From: Phoronis australis
Taxonomy: Eukaryota; Phoronida; Phoronidae
DNA: 64,000 bases
Direction of reading: 5' to 3'
Assembly: GCA_002633005.1 (NCBI GenBank)
Contig: NMRA01000562.1
Location: 46,206-110,205 of the forward strand
Both the position numbers and the translations under genes were made by a program. Under the pieces are notes generated by a model, which was not told where the DNA came from, searched no databases, and saw only the letters and a list, made by a program, of their open reading frames with translations. This document shows positions 1 through 12,615 of this stretch, piece after piece; position 1 is the first letter of the stretch; every line of letters begins with the position of its first letter.

Positions 1-44
<44 letters not shown>

Positions 45-58
45 CGTGCGTGCGTTCG
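1..58. repeat. (TG)n microsatellite
   Basis: An uninterrupted TG dinucleotide run fills about the first 40 bases and passes into CGTG steps. It is truncated by the window edge, so its true length is unknown. Confidence 0.95.
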
Positions 59-134
59 CATGTGTTCGTGCTTATATGTTTGTATGATGGGCCGTTGGGG
101 GGACAGTGTTGCAGGAAAAATACGAGAAGCGTAA

Positions 135-735
135 TTGTGTACATTACGCCGTTATTTACGCCGTTAATTACGCCGTAAAATTACGAGCGTAATTTAATTC
201 TTTACGACGTAAAATTACGCTCATAATTTAGTTTAAACTCTTAGCCAATCACGTTGGGTTTTACAATCCACGGTCGCGCGTGCTCATGGAAATACTTATT
301 TACTGACGGGTTACAAGTCTACGATACGAGCGGTGAATCATGGCGGATCAAATCGCTGCTGCAGTGTCAGCGATTGTGCAAGAAAGAGCTGCCTTCGGAT
401 CAAATCGCTGCTGCAATGTCAGCGATTGTGGAAGAAAGAGCTGCCTAGCAACAGTCGTGTATGTTAGGTCAACACTGATTGGTTTAAATTTGGAACTTTC
501 TTAAGGTATTTTACGAGCGTAATTTGCGGCAACATTTCCCCCATTTAATTTACGAGCGTAATTTTACTGCAACACTTTTGCAATTTAATTTACGCTCGTA
601 ATTACTAGCGTAATTTCACGGCGAAACTTTTTCCCCATTTAATTTACGAGCGTAATTGTACGGCGACACTCCTGCAATTTAATTTATGCTTGTAATTACG
701 AGCGTAATTTTACGGCGACACTTTCTCCTCCACGG
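135..735. repeat. Palindromic AT-rich satellite with alternating 40/54-bp units
   Basis: The core ACGAGCGTAATT recurs in both orientations. From 543 the array is regular: units begin at 543, 583, 637 and 677, alternating 40 bp and 54 bp, which gives a ~94-bp higher-order unit. Each unit starts with ATTTAATTTACG and ends with a GGCGACACTTT-like tail. The 54-bp units carry a near-perfect 24-bp palindrome (590-613 and 684-707). More divergent relatives lie at 140-230. The array is interrupted at about 240-500 by unrelated sequence that holds a 52-bp tandem duplication. Confidence 0.8.
345..448 (+). repeat. 52-bp direct tandem duplication
   Basis: Two adjacent 52-bp copies (345-396 and 397-448) differ at only a few bases. 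Each can be read as a short peptide with DQIAAA and SAIV motifs. Because 52 is not a multiple of 3, the second copy is out of frame with the first, so this is not an in-frame protein repeat. No wider protein is recognised. Confidence 0.8.
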
Positions 736-3700
736 CTCACCATATGTTTGCTTTCTTCGCGTTGATATTCTGTTTTCAAAAAATATTGTCTATACAACAA
801 ACCGCTCAGTCTTAATAATGCTTTGCCTTCTTCGTGTTCTCATCCTCCATAATCATGAACATACTTACCTGGAAAAGCTACAGTGCTTCAGCTGCCTTGC
901 GCGCCCTACCTGGTTTAGTTAACATCTTGTGTGCCGCGATCATCTGTCTACAGATCCTTTTATCTCATTGCACAAAAAGTGTCATAAAAATACAGGACAG
1001 TATAACGCTACTGAGATTGTTTTCTCAATTGTTTATCGTTAGTGTACAGTAACTCGACCTTATTGTTATCATTATTGTTATGCTTACGTATAGTCCTATT
1101 TAAGTATTTCCTTCAAGGAAATAAGGAACATTTCCGTATTTGCCTCACGCTCTATTGCCGTCCGGCTCATTTTACAGTTTGCTTTTTAGGCTTTTTGTCT
1201 GGGACGCCCAAATTATGAATTTCCCACGGGAAAGTAGGGTGCAATCTCATTGCATGGATACTGGTAGATAGGCGTATCTATAGTTCACTTCTTTTCTATC
1301 TTATAATAATGTTCATGCTAAATGTTTATCGGTAACCGGTTGATTGGCGCCCAAGGTACGATATCCGTGAGACATGTATTTGTTATATCCATCAAAGACA
1401 CAACAAAGGAAAACAATGGTAACGTCCCAATACTAAGCAATAACGATGCGAAGCGCTTAACCCCATCACGTGGATCTCGTAAGTTAAGCGATAGCTTGCG
1501 AAATTTATACGACGTCATTTGGCATGGGTTAAATTGAGACAGTTGTCATCTGAGCATTTGGAAGGAAGCCCAACTTTTGGAGGAAGTGAGATCTGTGGTG
1601 TTAGATTCACTATATTTACATTATATGACTTGGAATGAAATTAATGTGTCTTTTCATTGTAATAAAAAATCATAGTGGTGTTTTCAACAATACAAATATC
1701 TCACAAGTAAAAAACATCAAAGATTTCAAAAAGTCTTCAATTTCGAACAAAAATAGTAGCCAAAGTGCAACTTTCCAGTTTATGTAAGCTAACTACTTTC
1801 TTACGTATGTTCAAAATTTAGTATTATATTGTTTGGTAGTAGCCCTACATGTATACTGCAAGCCATGTCTATAACGAAGAAAAAAACTCTTTTCTAACTT
1901 AAAAATGACTAAACAGAATTCTAACTCTTCGCAATATCGTGTCCTGAGCTGGTTTTGTTTACCGTAAATGACTTGATTTCGTGAAATCGTGGCTGATCTC
2001 ACAAATTACTAAATGATATCATCAACATTTAAATGCACTGCACAACTGAACGTAGGCAGTAGTCAGAAATAAGATCGCCTAGAATAATTTGGGAATAACG
2101 GCATTCCAACGGTTTTACAATCTAGTAAAACTGTTTCCAGAACCATGTCAATAATTTGGTCGTCGATGGAATATGAAATCAGTAAGCTTAAATAAAATAT
2201 TTTTGAAGTTTTCGTGGTTTTAAAACAGTTGCTGAGCCGCAAATTCAAACAGTTTACACAGGTTTTGACGAGAGAATCCTTTGAAAACTCCGTCACTGTT
2301 GGATTCAACAATCATATGTTTTTGCTCAGTAATATTTACATGATGAAAGGTAAGCGTTACCAAGGTTATAGCATTATATAGAACGTAAGAGAGAAGCAAT
2401 TAGCGCAGCTCGCGTAGGTAAATATCAATGTTACTTTTAAATCCCTTTGATATGTTAGAAAATACCCTTAGTCCACTACGGACGATTACATTAAAGTCGT
2501 TATATGACTACATTGGATATTGGTTTGTAGGGTGCCCTTCAACTGGCAGTGCTAGCGAGCAACTTACGGCGACAAATCTCGACTTATGGGACAAAAATAG
2601 CGAGTTAGCGTACAGTTTTCAGCAGCCTTGCCGACCAATCACTTTAGTGGCCAGTTTGCCTGTGTAAGCTCGCGAAATCCTCACCTTTCGCTTACTCGAT
2701 CTCGTGTGATCCTGCTAAACTTGCACGAAGCCGGCCTTACGGAGCGCAGCCAATATTTTTCATAGTATACACCTCTCTTGGTAGGATGTGTCGTGACGTC
2801 AATTTGGCTTTCTTCAAACTCGCTCAACTGCAGCAGTGCATGTAGTTATAGTTTCCGTAGTACGCCACGCAACCCTAAAAGACATTACATGTAGATGAAG
2901 TATGGTAGACAAATGAAAACAGCGTATGTTTTTTTACTACAGTGTACGACGCTCTGAATTCGGAGGATTTGAGTCCCCAAGTAATAGATAAAGCTTCATT
3001 TCGTTCTGTTTAGGCTAAAAACGAAAATAGAATTATGCCTTATACTGTCATGAACTCGGCCCCAAATAGTCTTTACCGTTATCAACTAGAATGTCCAAAA
3101 CTATCACCGTCTCCAGAAAACACTTCAGACTTTATTGGGACGACGAAACTTAAAATTTCGAATTTTGAAAACGGCACATATACGAATTGCATATCAGTTT
3201 TGTATCGGAATATTGCCGAATTCAAAAATTAAGTTTCCTTGACTGGCAGCCACTTTGAGGCAACTTTAACTTTCTTAAGCCATCGAGATCCCGGACACAT
3301 TTTCTAGATGAATCATGTCTTGTACTCCCCATATATTTCAACCAGGACCTCTAGATTCCTTGACTCTTTGTCTTCATATTGTCGAACGTTTTCAACCATG
3401 TTTATCTGGCTTTTAAGCAGTGTTGAATTTGCGCAAGCGCTAGTTATGTTATTTGAAGTATACCAAGCCCTACTTTAGTTTTAATGGACATTCTAGGTGA
3501 GAAGAATAGACTTACTGAAGTTAGCAGTTGCGTGGAGGTAAATCAACCTGCTCTGCATTAGCAGCCGAACGTTCTGTTGCTGAGCCAAATCCCACGCATT
3601 TAATAGCAGAGTACTTTAAGCGTATTTAATGCTGTACTTAGCGAGTGTCTGCCAGACAACGGCGAGATTGTGCTATTTGTAACACAAAACAACAGATTTT

Positions 3701-4190
3701 GTTGTTTTATAGCTCTGGTCAAAACCAATAACTTCAAGATGTCTGTACCTTTTAACAACAGTCCCAAAAATGCCTTTTTCGCTCGTTAAACAGATGATAC
3801 TCGTTAAATATAGCACCAAAAAAGGAAAGGAAAAAAAAAAAACACGTTCCGTCCAAGAAGCGACCTACTAACTTAAACCAACTACTGCAGTAAAATCGGT
3901 CTCAACTGGTTCCTTACTGAAATGATAAGTTTGCAAACGACTGACAGTTCTTTATTCCCTGAGACCGTGCTTGCTGCAATTAACTTATAGAGTCTGATCT
4001 CGAGCAAACACACACGGTCAGGTCTTTGAAGCCCCTGAAATAATCTTCAAATTGACCGACGGAAGAACAATTCGAACCAATTTCAGAACCGTAAGTGATC
4101 CAAATCAGAAGTTCGTTTTTGTGATGGAAGATGGATCTATTACCGCTTTACTGTCGTTAATCCCATTGAAGTTTGGGCAGTAGTCGGATA
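736..4190. other. Intergenic, no gene recognised
   Basis: Only short random reading frames are present. Dispersed sequences seen elsewhere in the window occur here: 1350-1440 resembles 52340-52425 (shared GACACAACAAAGGAA core), 3690-3790 resembles 8550-8660 (TTGTTGTTTTA then AGCTCTGG), and 3930-4190 resembles 51020-51290. Confidence 0.6.
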
Positions 4191-4194
4191 TAGC

Positions 4195-4264
4195 GGGCCC
4201 GTATTTTGAGAACCAGTTTAATGCCCGTTATTCAGTGGAGAAAACTAGTTCTCAAAATTCGGGC
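4195..4264. repeat. 70-bp foldback element with GGGCCCG end
   Basis: The left arm begins GGGCCCGTATTTTGAGAACC and the right arm is its imperfect reverse complement, ending AATTCGGGC, with a short loop. It lies ~50 bp beyond the 3' end of the TLR pseudogene. The GGGCCC terminus resembles the MITE at 34496-34752, but the internal sequence differs. Confidence 0.6.
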
Positions 4265-4316
4265 TAGTTACCTTTGCTAACCATGAACAGCTTGGATCAA
4301 TTTGAATACTCCGTTT

Positions 4317-6352
4317 CAGTCCCCTAAATCGTCAAAAAGATTCTCACCGTGTCGTCGAAAGTGAACACCTCCTTTTGTCCGGACGGTTCTTTCTAGATTT
4401 CTCCAGAATTTTTTTCTGTTTCTTGTCTTGCTCATGCCAGGAAAAGTAAGGATCACGACGCCGCAAGTTTTCGATTGCTGCAGGAATCTTGCCGGCAATA
4501 TATTAGTCATCTGTAGCAACCGGAAGAATGGTTCCTGTGGCTAAACTCATGCGGATTTCAAAGTTCTGTGTAACGGATTCTTCTGTGGTCGAACGAATTA
4601 GAACAATGACTCTTTCGTCGACTTGATTGTTCAAAGGTCTCCTCAAACTGATACGTACCTGGGTGTGAGTTACGAAGCTAGGAGAGACGTCTAGGCCCTT
4701 TTTCTAATCCTGTGAATATTTGCTTTGCGGTCTCAAAATCGTCTTTACTATATGAAAGATACAAATCACTGAATATATTCGATTGCCAATTATCCTTGCT
4801 TTCAATTTCAATTTAAGTGCTCCACGTTCTTGATGCTCCATCGACAGTAGAGACCGAGTACCACACTGACCACCACGGCAAATATCGCGGTCACGCAAGC
4901 AATGACGAACATCTTGCATGCACAGTTAAACTGTAGACTAGACAGTTTCACAGGTACACCGTCTCTTGTACAAGTCAATTCTCTTTGCCTTCAAGCAGTA
5001 CGAGGGAGGTGTTTTTGCGTATCATTTCGTAAAAGTCCTTGTTGTTACAGTTTTTATAGTTGAGTTCGGTAAGTCTACTGACGTTCAGTTTTAGAAAGGT
5101 TTTAAAAGTTAACCTGATAGTCTTTGAATTCCTGAACTTTGCATTCACCGACATCTACATGCAGGTAGCTTAAAGTTTGGGAAATAGAGAGAAGTCAAAT
5201 TCGAATGTTATTTAAGGATTGTTAAGAAGACTCAAGAGAACGTGCTGGGGTCAGTTTGAAAAAATGGCTTTTGAAATCCGGCGGATAAGAGGTTGTCAGA
5301 AAGGCCTATTTTCCTAAAGTTTGTGAGATTACTAAAAATTGCTTCCAATTGACGTTCATTTGCGAACAAACCAAAACGGTTGCCGACTAGCTGAATTGTT
5401 TGGAAGTGATGGAAAAGCACGGAAGTATTTAGAGTGGACAAACTCAATATTATTATGTTCAAGGTTCAAGTGCTTCACACCGTTCAAACATACACTGGCC
5501 AGTTCAATCGATCGTCGTCAAGGTAGAAGAAATCCAGTCTATTTAAATTGCAAAGATCAACGCTGATTTTCTCGTACCACATATAAACGTTGGCGTAATA
5601 TTAGGAGTTCCTCAAGTCGTTTTTAGAAGACCCGGGCTATCTACGTGAGTCATTGTGAGACTCTGTGTGGAACACATAACAGGGCCAGAGAATCAACAAT
5701 ATCCAACTGAGCTCCTCGTGAGGACACTATTTATGCCGTAAAACCGTGAACGTTCCTTGGTCCATTGACATCAACAAAGAATATGGCAGGTCTGTTACTC
5801 CGAGGTCTTTCATTAAGGCCACAGATTGAGGAAATGGAAATTAGCAAAAGTTGTCGTAATTCGTTAAAGGCAGCGTTCATACAAGACATGAGCACCCATT
5901 ATTCGCATGAGAAATTCTTGAAGTGGTTTATGTAACGAAACGGCCTCGAGTTGCAGTTTACGTCAAGTGTCACGGCGACTTTTTCCATGTTGAGAACTTT
6001 TAGGGATTCAAGTCCGCGGGAACTGCGTGAATGAAGAGTAACCGTGTGGTTGCCTGCATCAGGCATGCACGACAAATTAAGATAACGCAGTTTGGAAAGG
6101 CGTCTCAGCGAGCCATTGGGTATCTCTAATTTTGTTGCCACCAAACTCGATAAATAGTTGCGTCTTCAGGAATCTGAACAGGCAAGGAGTGAGGACTTTG
6201 TTGGTACACGTGACTATAACGTCTGTGTCATTGTTTGCACAAGCACACTTGCTGACACACTTGAGAGATGTAACGTTGGATTTGACTGTCAGAGCACACG
6301 TGCCCAATAGCAGATAGTGCACGTGTGTCTGAAAGTTAGATTGCAAGTGCAC
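4317..6352 (-). pseudogene. Toll-like receptor pseudogene
   Basis: Read on the minus strand, this is a decayed paralogue of the intact receptor at 40634-43285. In order it keeps the N-terminal cysteine region with the match VIVTCTN (about 6290-6190), the first leucine-rich repeats (match SLKVLNMEKVA, about 6110-5930), later repeats (EAIFSNL, about 5345-5320), a remnant membrane segment with YCRW (about 4850), TIR box 1 as DLYLSYSKDD (about 4770-4740), and the C-terminal FWRNLER with the box 3 FW (about 4420). The pieces sit in different frames with stops between them. The span is ~2.0 kb against 2.65 kb for the intact gene, so several hundred bases are also lost. It cannot encode a receptor as read. 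Homology is certain from repeated matches in the same order; the age of the loss is unknown. Confidence 0.93.
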
Positions 6353-7912
6353 TAAAATTTGACGGTAAATCGTCAGTTATAAACTATTTCCAATGCAAAT
6401 TTGGCTTGGACGGAAAGACGCTCTGAAATGCTACGAAGTCAGCACTACAAGAGCACAATTCCATGAAACATTAAACTTGTTTGTAAGTCCATGTTATGCC
6501 AGAAATAACTTTAGTTTAGACAAGTTGTCGATTTAAACATATGCCTCTTACTCAGATTAGCAGTAGTGTCTGTTCACAAATCCCTTCTAACCCAAGTAAG
6601 AAAATAGTTGAGGCCAGGGAGTTTTATGGTGTATATTAGTCTAAAAATAATTTTTGACAAGAGGTGGAGCTTCGAGTACATTTGAGTTAAATAAAACATC
6701 TATCAAAGAAAAACGACATTAACTTTGAAACTTTCTGTAAAGGCCTTCCTCTAGTGTAATAGAAAGGACGTTTAAAGACCACGGGATGCAGAACCAGGCG
6801 GTTACGTCTACTTGTAGGTCAATTTGGCACATTAAAATTATTCTGAAACATATTTTGAATCTTTTTGGTCGATTGATATAATAATAATAACAAGTCTTCA
6901 TGAAATATTTCATATACTGTACTGGTGATGCACCCCTTGACTCGTTACCTTTGAAATGCGGGAGTTTGATGAAAATAGAGCGATTTAAACAACCGTAAAG
7001 CCACTGATATTCCTTCACTGAAAGTCGCCATATTGGTGAACTAGTTTGACCTGTAATACAACTGACCAATAGAATGCGTTGTTTCTTGAAATCGGAAAGT
7101 CCAATGAAAGACCGTTTTCTGCGATCGGCCTGACTCCCGTAGTAGCATATGCTAATGCATTTGACTGAATGAAAAAGTCTTCCTTGTATTTTAAATTGAT
7201 CAATACTTATACGATACTATTTGCCAACATATCAAACTTTCTTCGTGAAGTTATTTCGCCAGCAGTTCGTATTATATGTGTTGCGAAGTCGCCGGAGGCC
7301 TCGGTAGAATACTGGAAGTCTGTGCGCATATTTCGGATTCTATGTGTCATATTTTGTAATTGTTTGCTTGTCACTACCACCGGCAATCATATGTGACTTT
7401 TGCTCGCCCTGGGTCATCAACCTTCTCCACCGACTGTGGCTGATGTCCATCTTAGTTTTACCCTGTCGAAATTTATTTTCAATATGTTCGCAAATTGTCA
7501 GGATACCCTTCATCTATGGCAGTTTTACTTGATTATTCTGACATTGCATGCTGTTTGCTATGTTTAATATGTAAGTTAATTATTCCCTGTCAAACACGCT
7601 TAGCTCACGTGAGCAGACGACCTTGTTATTCAACCGTTCTTGAATTAGATCACTTTAGACATAGCAGCATATCTAAAATGGCGAAGTATCCCGCGTCCCC
7701 AGATTGTAACAAGTGTAGATTTCTATGAAGTTTTCCCCAACGGATTTCGTTAAGTATTACCTCGTAGATAATGATGGCCTCGTTGCAAGTTGTTTTAGCA
7801 CCCTAATATCTGTTACAATTAGATGCAATTAGGTCAATGTTTCAATTCGTATTATATTGTTATTAGATTTGTTATTATTTGGAATTATTTTGATCCACAA
7901 TCTTCTTTTTAG
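6353..7912. other. Intergenic; expected first exon of CYP copy A not found
   Basis: A membrane-anchor exon like the one at 26629-26821, with its proline-rich PPGP hinge, should lie upstream of the exon at 7913. I searched by eye for the hinge and for nucleotide similarity and found neither here nor further upstream before the TLR pseudogene. Confidence 0.55.
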
Positions 7913-8065
7913 CCAAGAAGTACGGCGACGTGTATACCCTATACTTCGGTTCTAGTCGAGCGTTTGTGTTGAACTCTTACGACGTCATAAAGGAAGCCTT
8001 TACACTCCCGGTGTTGGCAGGAAGACAGCACAGTTTTATTACTGACAAAATGTCACAGAATATGG
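7913..8065 (+). pseudogene. CYP copy A, exon 2
   Basis: The acceptor is TTTTTAG and the donor GTGGTGAAG. It is 153 bp, identical in length to gene B exon 2. It encodes KKYGDVYTLYFGSSRAFVL and onward, the A-helix to B-helix part of a P450, and is intact in itself. Confidence 0.88.
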
Positions 8066-8752
8066 GTGGTGAAGTATTATCTGGCCGGTTAGAGGCGATA
8101 ATGAAGACCCCAGGTTTAGAACAGTAGGTTTATATTTGAAGACTAAGTACCGAGAGAACTACTTCATTCACAGCAATATATGACTACGCTACATGGTAAT
8201 ACGATACTACAACAGGTGGGTGAATTGTTGTTCGTTCCAGTTTGTCAAGTTTTCTGGAATTGCGACAGACGGGCACTTGCTGCAGATCACTTTGCCAGCG
8301 TCGTTTACTGACCTAGATCAATATACCAAAGTGTGGCTAATTTATATCCTCCACGAACATAGGACTAGTTGTATCGAGTTAAGTGAACACGGAACAAAGG
8401 ACTGTGATTGAACCATGTTATCAGCGAGAAAGGTGGTTTTCTGTGTTCAGCCTTAGCGCGAAATCAAGCCTTGATACGCCATGGTCACTCCTCGACACTC
8501 GTCTGTCGGAGCTAAATTACACTCGATAAAGAAGTATTTTGATAAAAAAATCACCAAAAAGACTGCAGATTTTTGTTGTTTTAAAGCTCTGGAGAAAGCT
8601 AATAAAAGTCTATCCAATCCGACAACAACCCCAAAGGAGCGTTTACGGGCGTAAAACCGACAATTGTTTTATTAAATGATTACAAACTGTATAAAAAATG
8701 CAGGCGGTGTGATACACGTTGTACCAGACATGAGCAGGCCGATTACGTCCGC

Positions 8753-9035
8753 TACATGCATACCAGGCCTAAAATATAGGGGGGCTCGAATTTTTCGGTA
8801 TGCGGACCTTTTTCTGACAAAAATCAACGAAGACTAGAAAAAAAAAAACAAAAAACCCGGGCCACTAGGTTCAGGCCCACGAATTGTGCGTCCGCGCTGA
8901 ATTCCTGTGGACTTTTTGTCTCGTTTACTCGGACTTTTTATTTCGCTGAGGTGGACCTTTTTGCCCAATTCCCCAAATTGGGGGACTCGTTTAAGCCCCC
9001 CCCGAGCCCCCCCCCTCGGGTGCACCCATACACAA
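8753..9035. repeat. ~280-bp G-rich dispersed element, copy 1
   Basis: It matches 24430-24702 along its length: shared GGGGCTCGAATTTTT near the left, GTGGACTTTTT in the middle, and GCGGACCTTTTTGCCC-like sequence followed by C-rich tracts and GGGTGC at the right. The two ends are weakly inverted (GCACCC-like). It has no coding capacity and lies within intron 2 of CYP copy A. Confidence 0.7.
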
Positions 9036-9640
9036 AGTAATGTTTCAAAGGAGGCCGTATGTGGTCTTTCAATCCTACGTTATTCTCGTTCGGACATTCA
9101 ACTGGCATCTGTTTACTCAAAATACTGTGAAGATATTTGTAAAATTTCCAGAAGATTCTGGACAAAAGAACAGTTGATTATGTTTTGGGAAAGTATCATG
9201 TTTTGGGGTCATACAACGGCCGTATTCAATGCAAAACAATCGTTAAACGTCGTTTGAATATATGGACGCGATCGCATGCTGCTTGTCTGCGCTAAGAATC
9301 CAGCAAATGACACGTACTGAGTGTCAGTAAACGAATCAGCCTCTGTATAGACACACCTTTTGTACATGTACAGCAGCGTAGTGATAGTTACTGCGATTGC
9401 TAGATGCAGGTTTTCATTCACGATGTTTTATATTTTTGAAGGTTTTTCAAAAACAAATGCAACGCTAGAATACGGTTCGGGGTGAGTTGCCAGTAAAAAT
9501 TCGTCAGCCTAGTAGTAGTGTAATTAAAATGATGTATTTTTTTAAAATATACAATTATGTATAACAAGCATTTTTATTCTCGTTTTATTTGTGTTTTCAA
9601 CCATTGCTCACTTGACACCGTTTTCGTTTCTGGTCTTCAG

Positions 9641-9810
9641 GAATTATGTTCGCCGAGGGTGCAATGTGGAACGAGCAGCGACGATTCACTGTTTCTCACC
9701 TAAGGGATTTAGGGTTTGTAAAGACGTCTTTCGAAGAAAAAGTTTTGGAAGAAATCAGCGTGATGCTCGACAACATGGAGTCAACGAACGGGCACCCGAT
9801 AGATCTTCAG
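9641..9810 (+). pseudogene. CYP copy A, exon 3 (helix C)
   Basis: The acceptor GGTCTTCAG and donor GTAGGA flank 170 bp, the same length as in gene B. It encodes the WxxxR helix-C motif (WNEQR) and RRFTVSHLRDLGF. It is intact in itself. Confidence 0.88.
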
Positions 9811-9841
9811 GTAGGAACAATGGTTTCGTAGCAAATTATCT

Positions 9842-9892
9842 TCACCGTCATCATCTCATCATCGTCATCTCATCATTATCATCGTTTTCGTC
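9842..9892. repeat. Degenerate (ATC)n microsatellite
   Basis: Imperfect CATCATCTCATCATCG repeats follow directly after exon 3 of CYP copy A, inside the intron. Confidence 0.75.
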
Positions 9893-11301
9893 GCCACTAA
9901 CACACCCACCGCCTCCTTCACTATCAACAAATGCAGCAGCTGGAGCAGCAACAGCATTCTCGGCGGACTTCAACTACGAAATATATACCATGTGGCGAGA
10001 AAAAAGATTCAGCAAAACCACCTTGGAACCGACCAACTGCATGGAAATTTGTTTTTACACTTATCCGAGGTCAAACTTTACATGGCTGTCACTCAAAACT
10101 AATCTCCCGCCAGGCACAGAGCAGCTCCGTATGTACCCTCAGTCTTTGCATTCACCGAGTAGCCATAATAGAGTCAACGAGGTGTACATATGAGAGGAAG
10201 ATGCGGGGAAAGAGAAGGCAAAACGTAGTAGTGTGTCCGTGTCCATGCGGCCGATGACAATAAATGCCCCTAGTCGCCTCACGCCGTTGTGCCTTTGTGT
10301 TCACATTTCGCTGTTTAGGTCTGATGCTCACGTCGTGCTTTAACCACCAACTCAATTTCTCTTATCCATTTCAGACTCGGTTTTGCATCAGTCTAGCGAT
10401 GGTCAAGTTAATTACGCATTGCAAATTCAGTTGACATTGCAAGTGAATGTTAAAATAGAGGACTATATGGTAAGGCATGTATTGGTTAGAATGACCGAAA
10501 ACAAGTTTTCACCGAATAATTAACCGGAGACCTTGAGATTTTCACGTGTCTCAACTTAATCGGCTTTTTCTCGTCTTTGGCAAGTCCACTTAATTTGAAA
10601 TTTGGAACACGAGTTATCGAAACGGCTAGGCGAATTTTGGTGAAACTCTCCAAACTTAATATTTATTTATCAGTCTCAAAAATGCTATTAAGGATTTTCG
10701 ATATAAAGGCCTAGTTTTTTCGTAATGTAACAAAGACGAATACGACTGCTATTTTCATCACTAAAGTACCTTAGGTTTTGCTCGTTGATTTTTCATAGAA
10801 ACCGAACTAAGAAACTAATCGAAAATATCCAACAGCGTTTTTGGGGTAACTGGTGAAGTTTTCATTTAAAAGATTTCCTTAAACTGACCTAGGTGTTATT
10901 TTATTACGTATTTACCTTTAATTAAAATGAAATTTAGATTTAAAAAGGTGTTCATGTATCAACAATAATGGCACATAAATAAAAAAAACGTATTGTTATA
11001 ACCACTGATCTTTTTTCTTTCAGAAAATATATCCTTTAATAGAAGTTAGGGAGGCCTGGTTTGTTGATAAGCGAGTTAGATAAAAGACCTCAAAATAACC
11101 TCAAAAGTGCTGTAAGAGAGTGCCTTCGTATGAAACGAGAAAATTCCAGCAGTGATTTGTTACAACCTGGTTCTTAATTTTCGTTGACCTTTCTTTATCA
11201 TGAGAAGGAAAAGTTGGTGACGGCGCTTTGGGAAATCCCCGGTAACGGCGTTTATAGAAGCCACTGGTGTGTCTGCTTATGCTCAGGCGTTTTCTTTTCA
11301 G

Positions 11302-11417
11302 TTTCTGATATCAAATTACGTTGCAAACGACGTTACCTCAATTCTTTGGAACAGGCGGTACGATTATGACGACCAGGTTTTCCAGTTTCCTCAAGTCCTC
11401 ACATGAAAATGTTAAAG
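11302..11417 (+). pseudogene. CYP copy A, exon 4 with 2-bp deletion
   Basis: The acceptor TTCTTTTCAG and donor GTAACA are in place. The exon is 116 bp against 118 in gene B. The missing two bases fall near 11384, in CAGTTTCC where gene B has CATGGATTTC. Upstream the frame gives NDVTSILWNRRYDYDDQVF. Restoring register gives FLKSSHENVK, matching FLESINENVK of gene B, so the deletion is local. As read, a TGA occurs at 11404-11406. Confidence 0.88.
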
Positions 11418-11839
11418 GTAACATTTTATTGTTATTTAAGTATATTTACGTTATAGCAGCGTTTTGGTTTTAATGTGCAAGAGTTATTGTGTTTGCAGAC
11501 TTCTGCAACGAAACGTTAACTTAAAGTAGACCAAGGCCGGTGATCACCAAATTAAAAAATGACCAGTGATGTCGCTATTCTGGAGTTTAATCTGGAATAA
11601 AATTTGGTTATCGCGGATCCAAGAAGTGAAAAGTAATCAACTGTATTATTTTCGAAGAGATCCAGCGAATGGTGTAGTGGGTTATAGACACACGTAGATG
11701 TACTATACCACATTTTTCATTTTAACGTAGCGAAAACGTACCGTGTGTTGTGGTTTAGTAGAACGTGGAAGCACGTAGACGTTGTTTCTTCTTGCTTATG
11801 TACCCATGTTTTTTGTGAGTGCATTATGCCGTCGTCCGC

Positions 11840-12615
11840 GTCCGTCAATACGTCCTTCCGTCCGTTCGTTCGTCCGTTCGTTCGTCCGTCCGTTCGCAGT
11901 TTTATGTCCAAAATCCCTATTTGGAGGTTCGTGAAATTTTGCAGATATGTTTCTATCATGAATTGGCCAGATATTGGCGAATTTTCAGACAGATCCGACT
12001 ACTGGTGTGCCCCTGGTGGCAATGTTGTTTTTTGTGTTTGCTTCTGTATTTTCGCAGCTCCTCGACCGATTTTCATGAAATTTGATGAGTAGGTTTCTAT
12101 TGAGGAAGCGATATTGCCTTCTTTTTCGGTGTATGCTTCATATATTCGAGATATTGTATGCTATCTAACGTTAGTTTTTACTGTTTTCGAATTTGTTTTT
12201 GGCGTCCGTCTCTGTATGGGCCAAACCGCATTAAGGATATTTATGAAAGTTGGTGTATTTGTTCTGACTGGGCTGAGGATAGCTAACGTTGTGTACTTTT
12301 CAAACGGTTAGGACTTCTGTGGCGCTTCCTAGTGGAAGTTTTGTGCGTTTGCGGTTGTATCTCATGAACCTCTTACAAGTACTTTGTTAAATTTGGCAAG
12401 TGTTTTTGTGTGAAAGTGACCGCAACAGATGGCGAAGGCTTCCGGACGAATCCTGCTACAACTCTGTCCCTTGTGGCAATCATTTATTTAGTGTATCTTG
12501 GGAGATCCTTAACGGATTTTAATGAAAATTGGCATATAGCATCTGGCATGAAACGCGAAAGCTCGCCGTATATGTCTTTTAAGCAATTCCTGAAGAAAGT
12601 GCCGTCTCGCAATTT
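11840..12615. repeat. (CGTC/CGTT)n tract followed by ~145-bp degenerate modules
   Basis: A CGTCCGTTCGTTCGTCC simple repeat at about 11838-11896 is followed by loosely periodic blocks near 11925, 12066, 12233, 12380 and 12512. Each contains a version of GATTTTCATGAAATTTGG followed by a T-rich stretch. Spacing is about 130 to 170 bp. It is open on and off in all frames and shows no recognisable protein. It lies in intron 4 of CYP copy A. Confidence 0.55.

Noticed and set aside
135-735. CRISPR-like spaced repeats
   Set aside because: Spacers are themselves repetitive, units alternate in length, the genome is an animal's and no cas genes are present; this is a satellite.
7169-7532. Possible exon 1 of CYP copy A
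   Set aside because: Hydrophobic frames are present, but there is no PPGP hinge, no suitable phase-1 donor and no nucleotide match to 26629-26821.
9591-10193. 200-codon open frame on the plus strand
   Set aside because: It overlaps CYP copy A exon 3 in the wrong frame and then runs through an ATC microsatellite; the real exon frame is offset.
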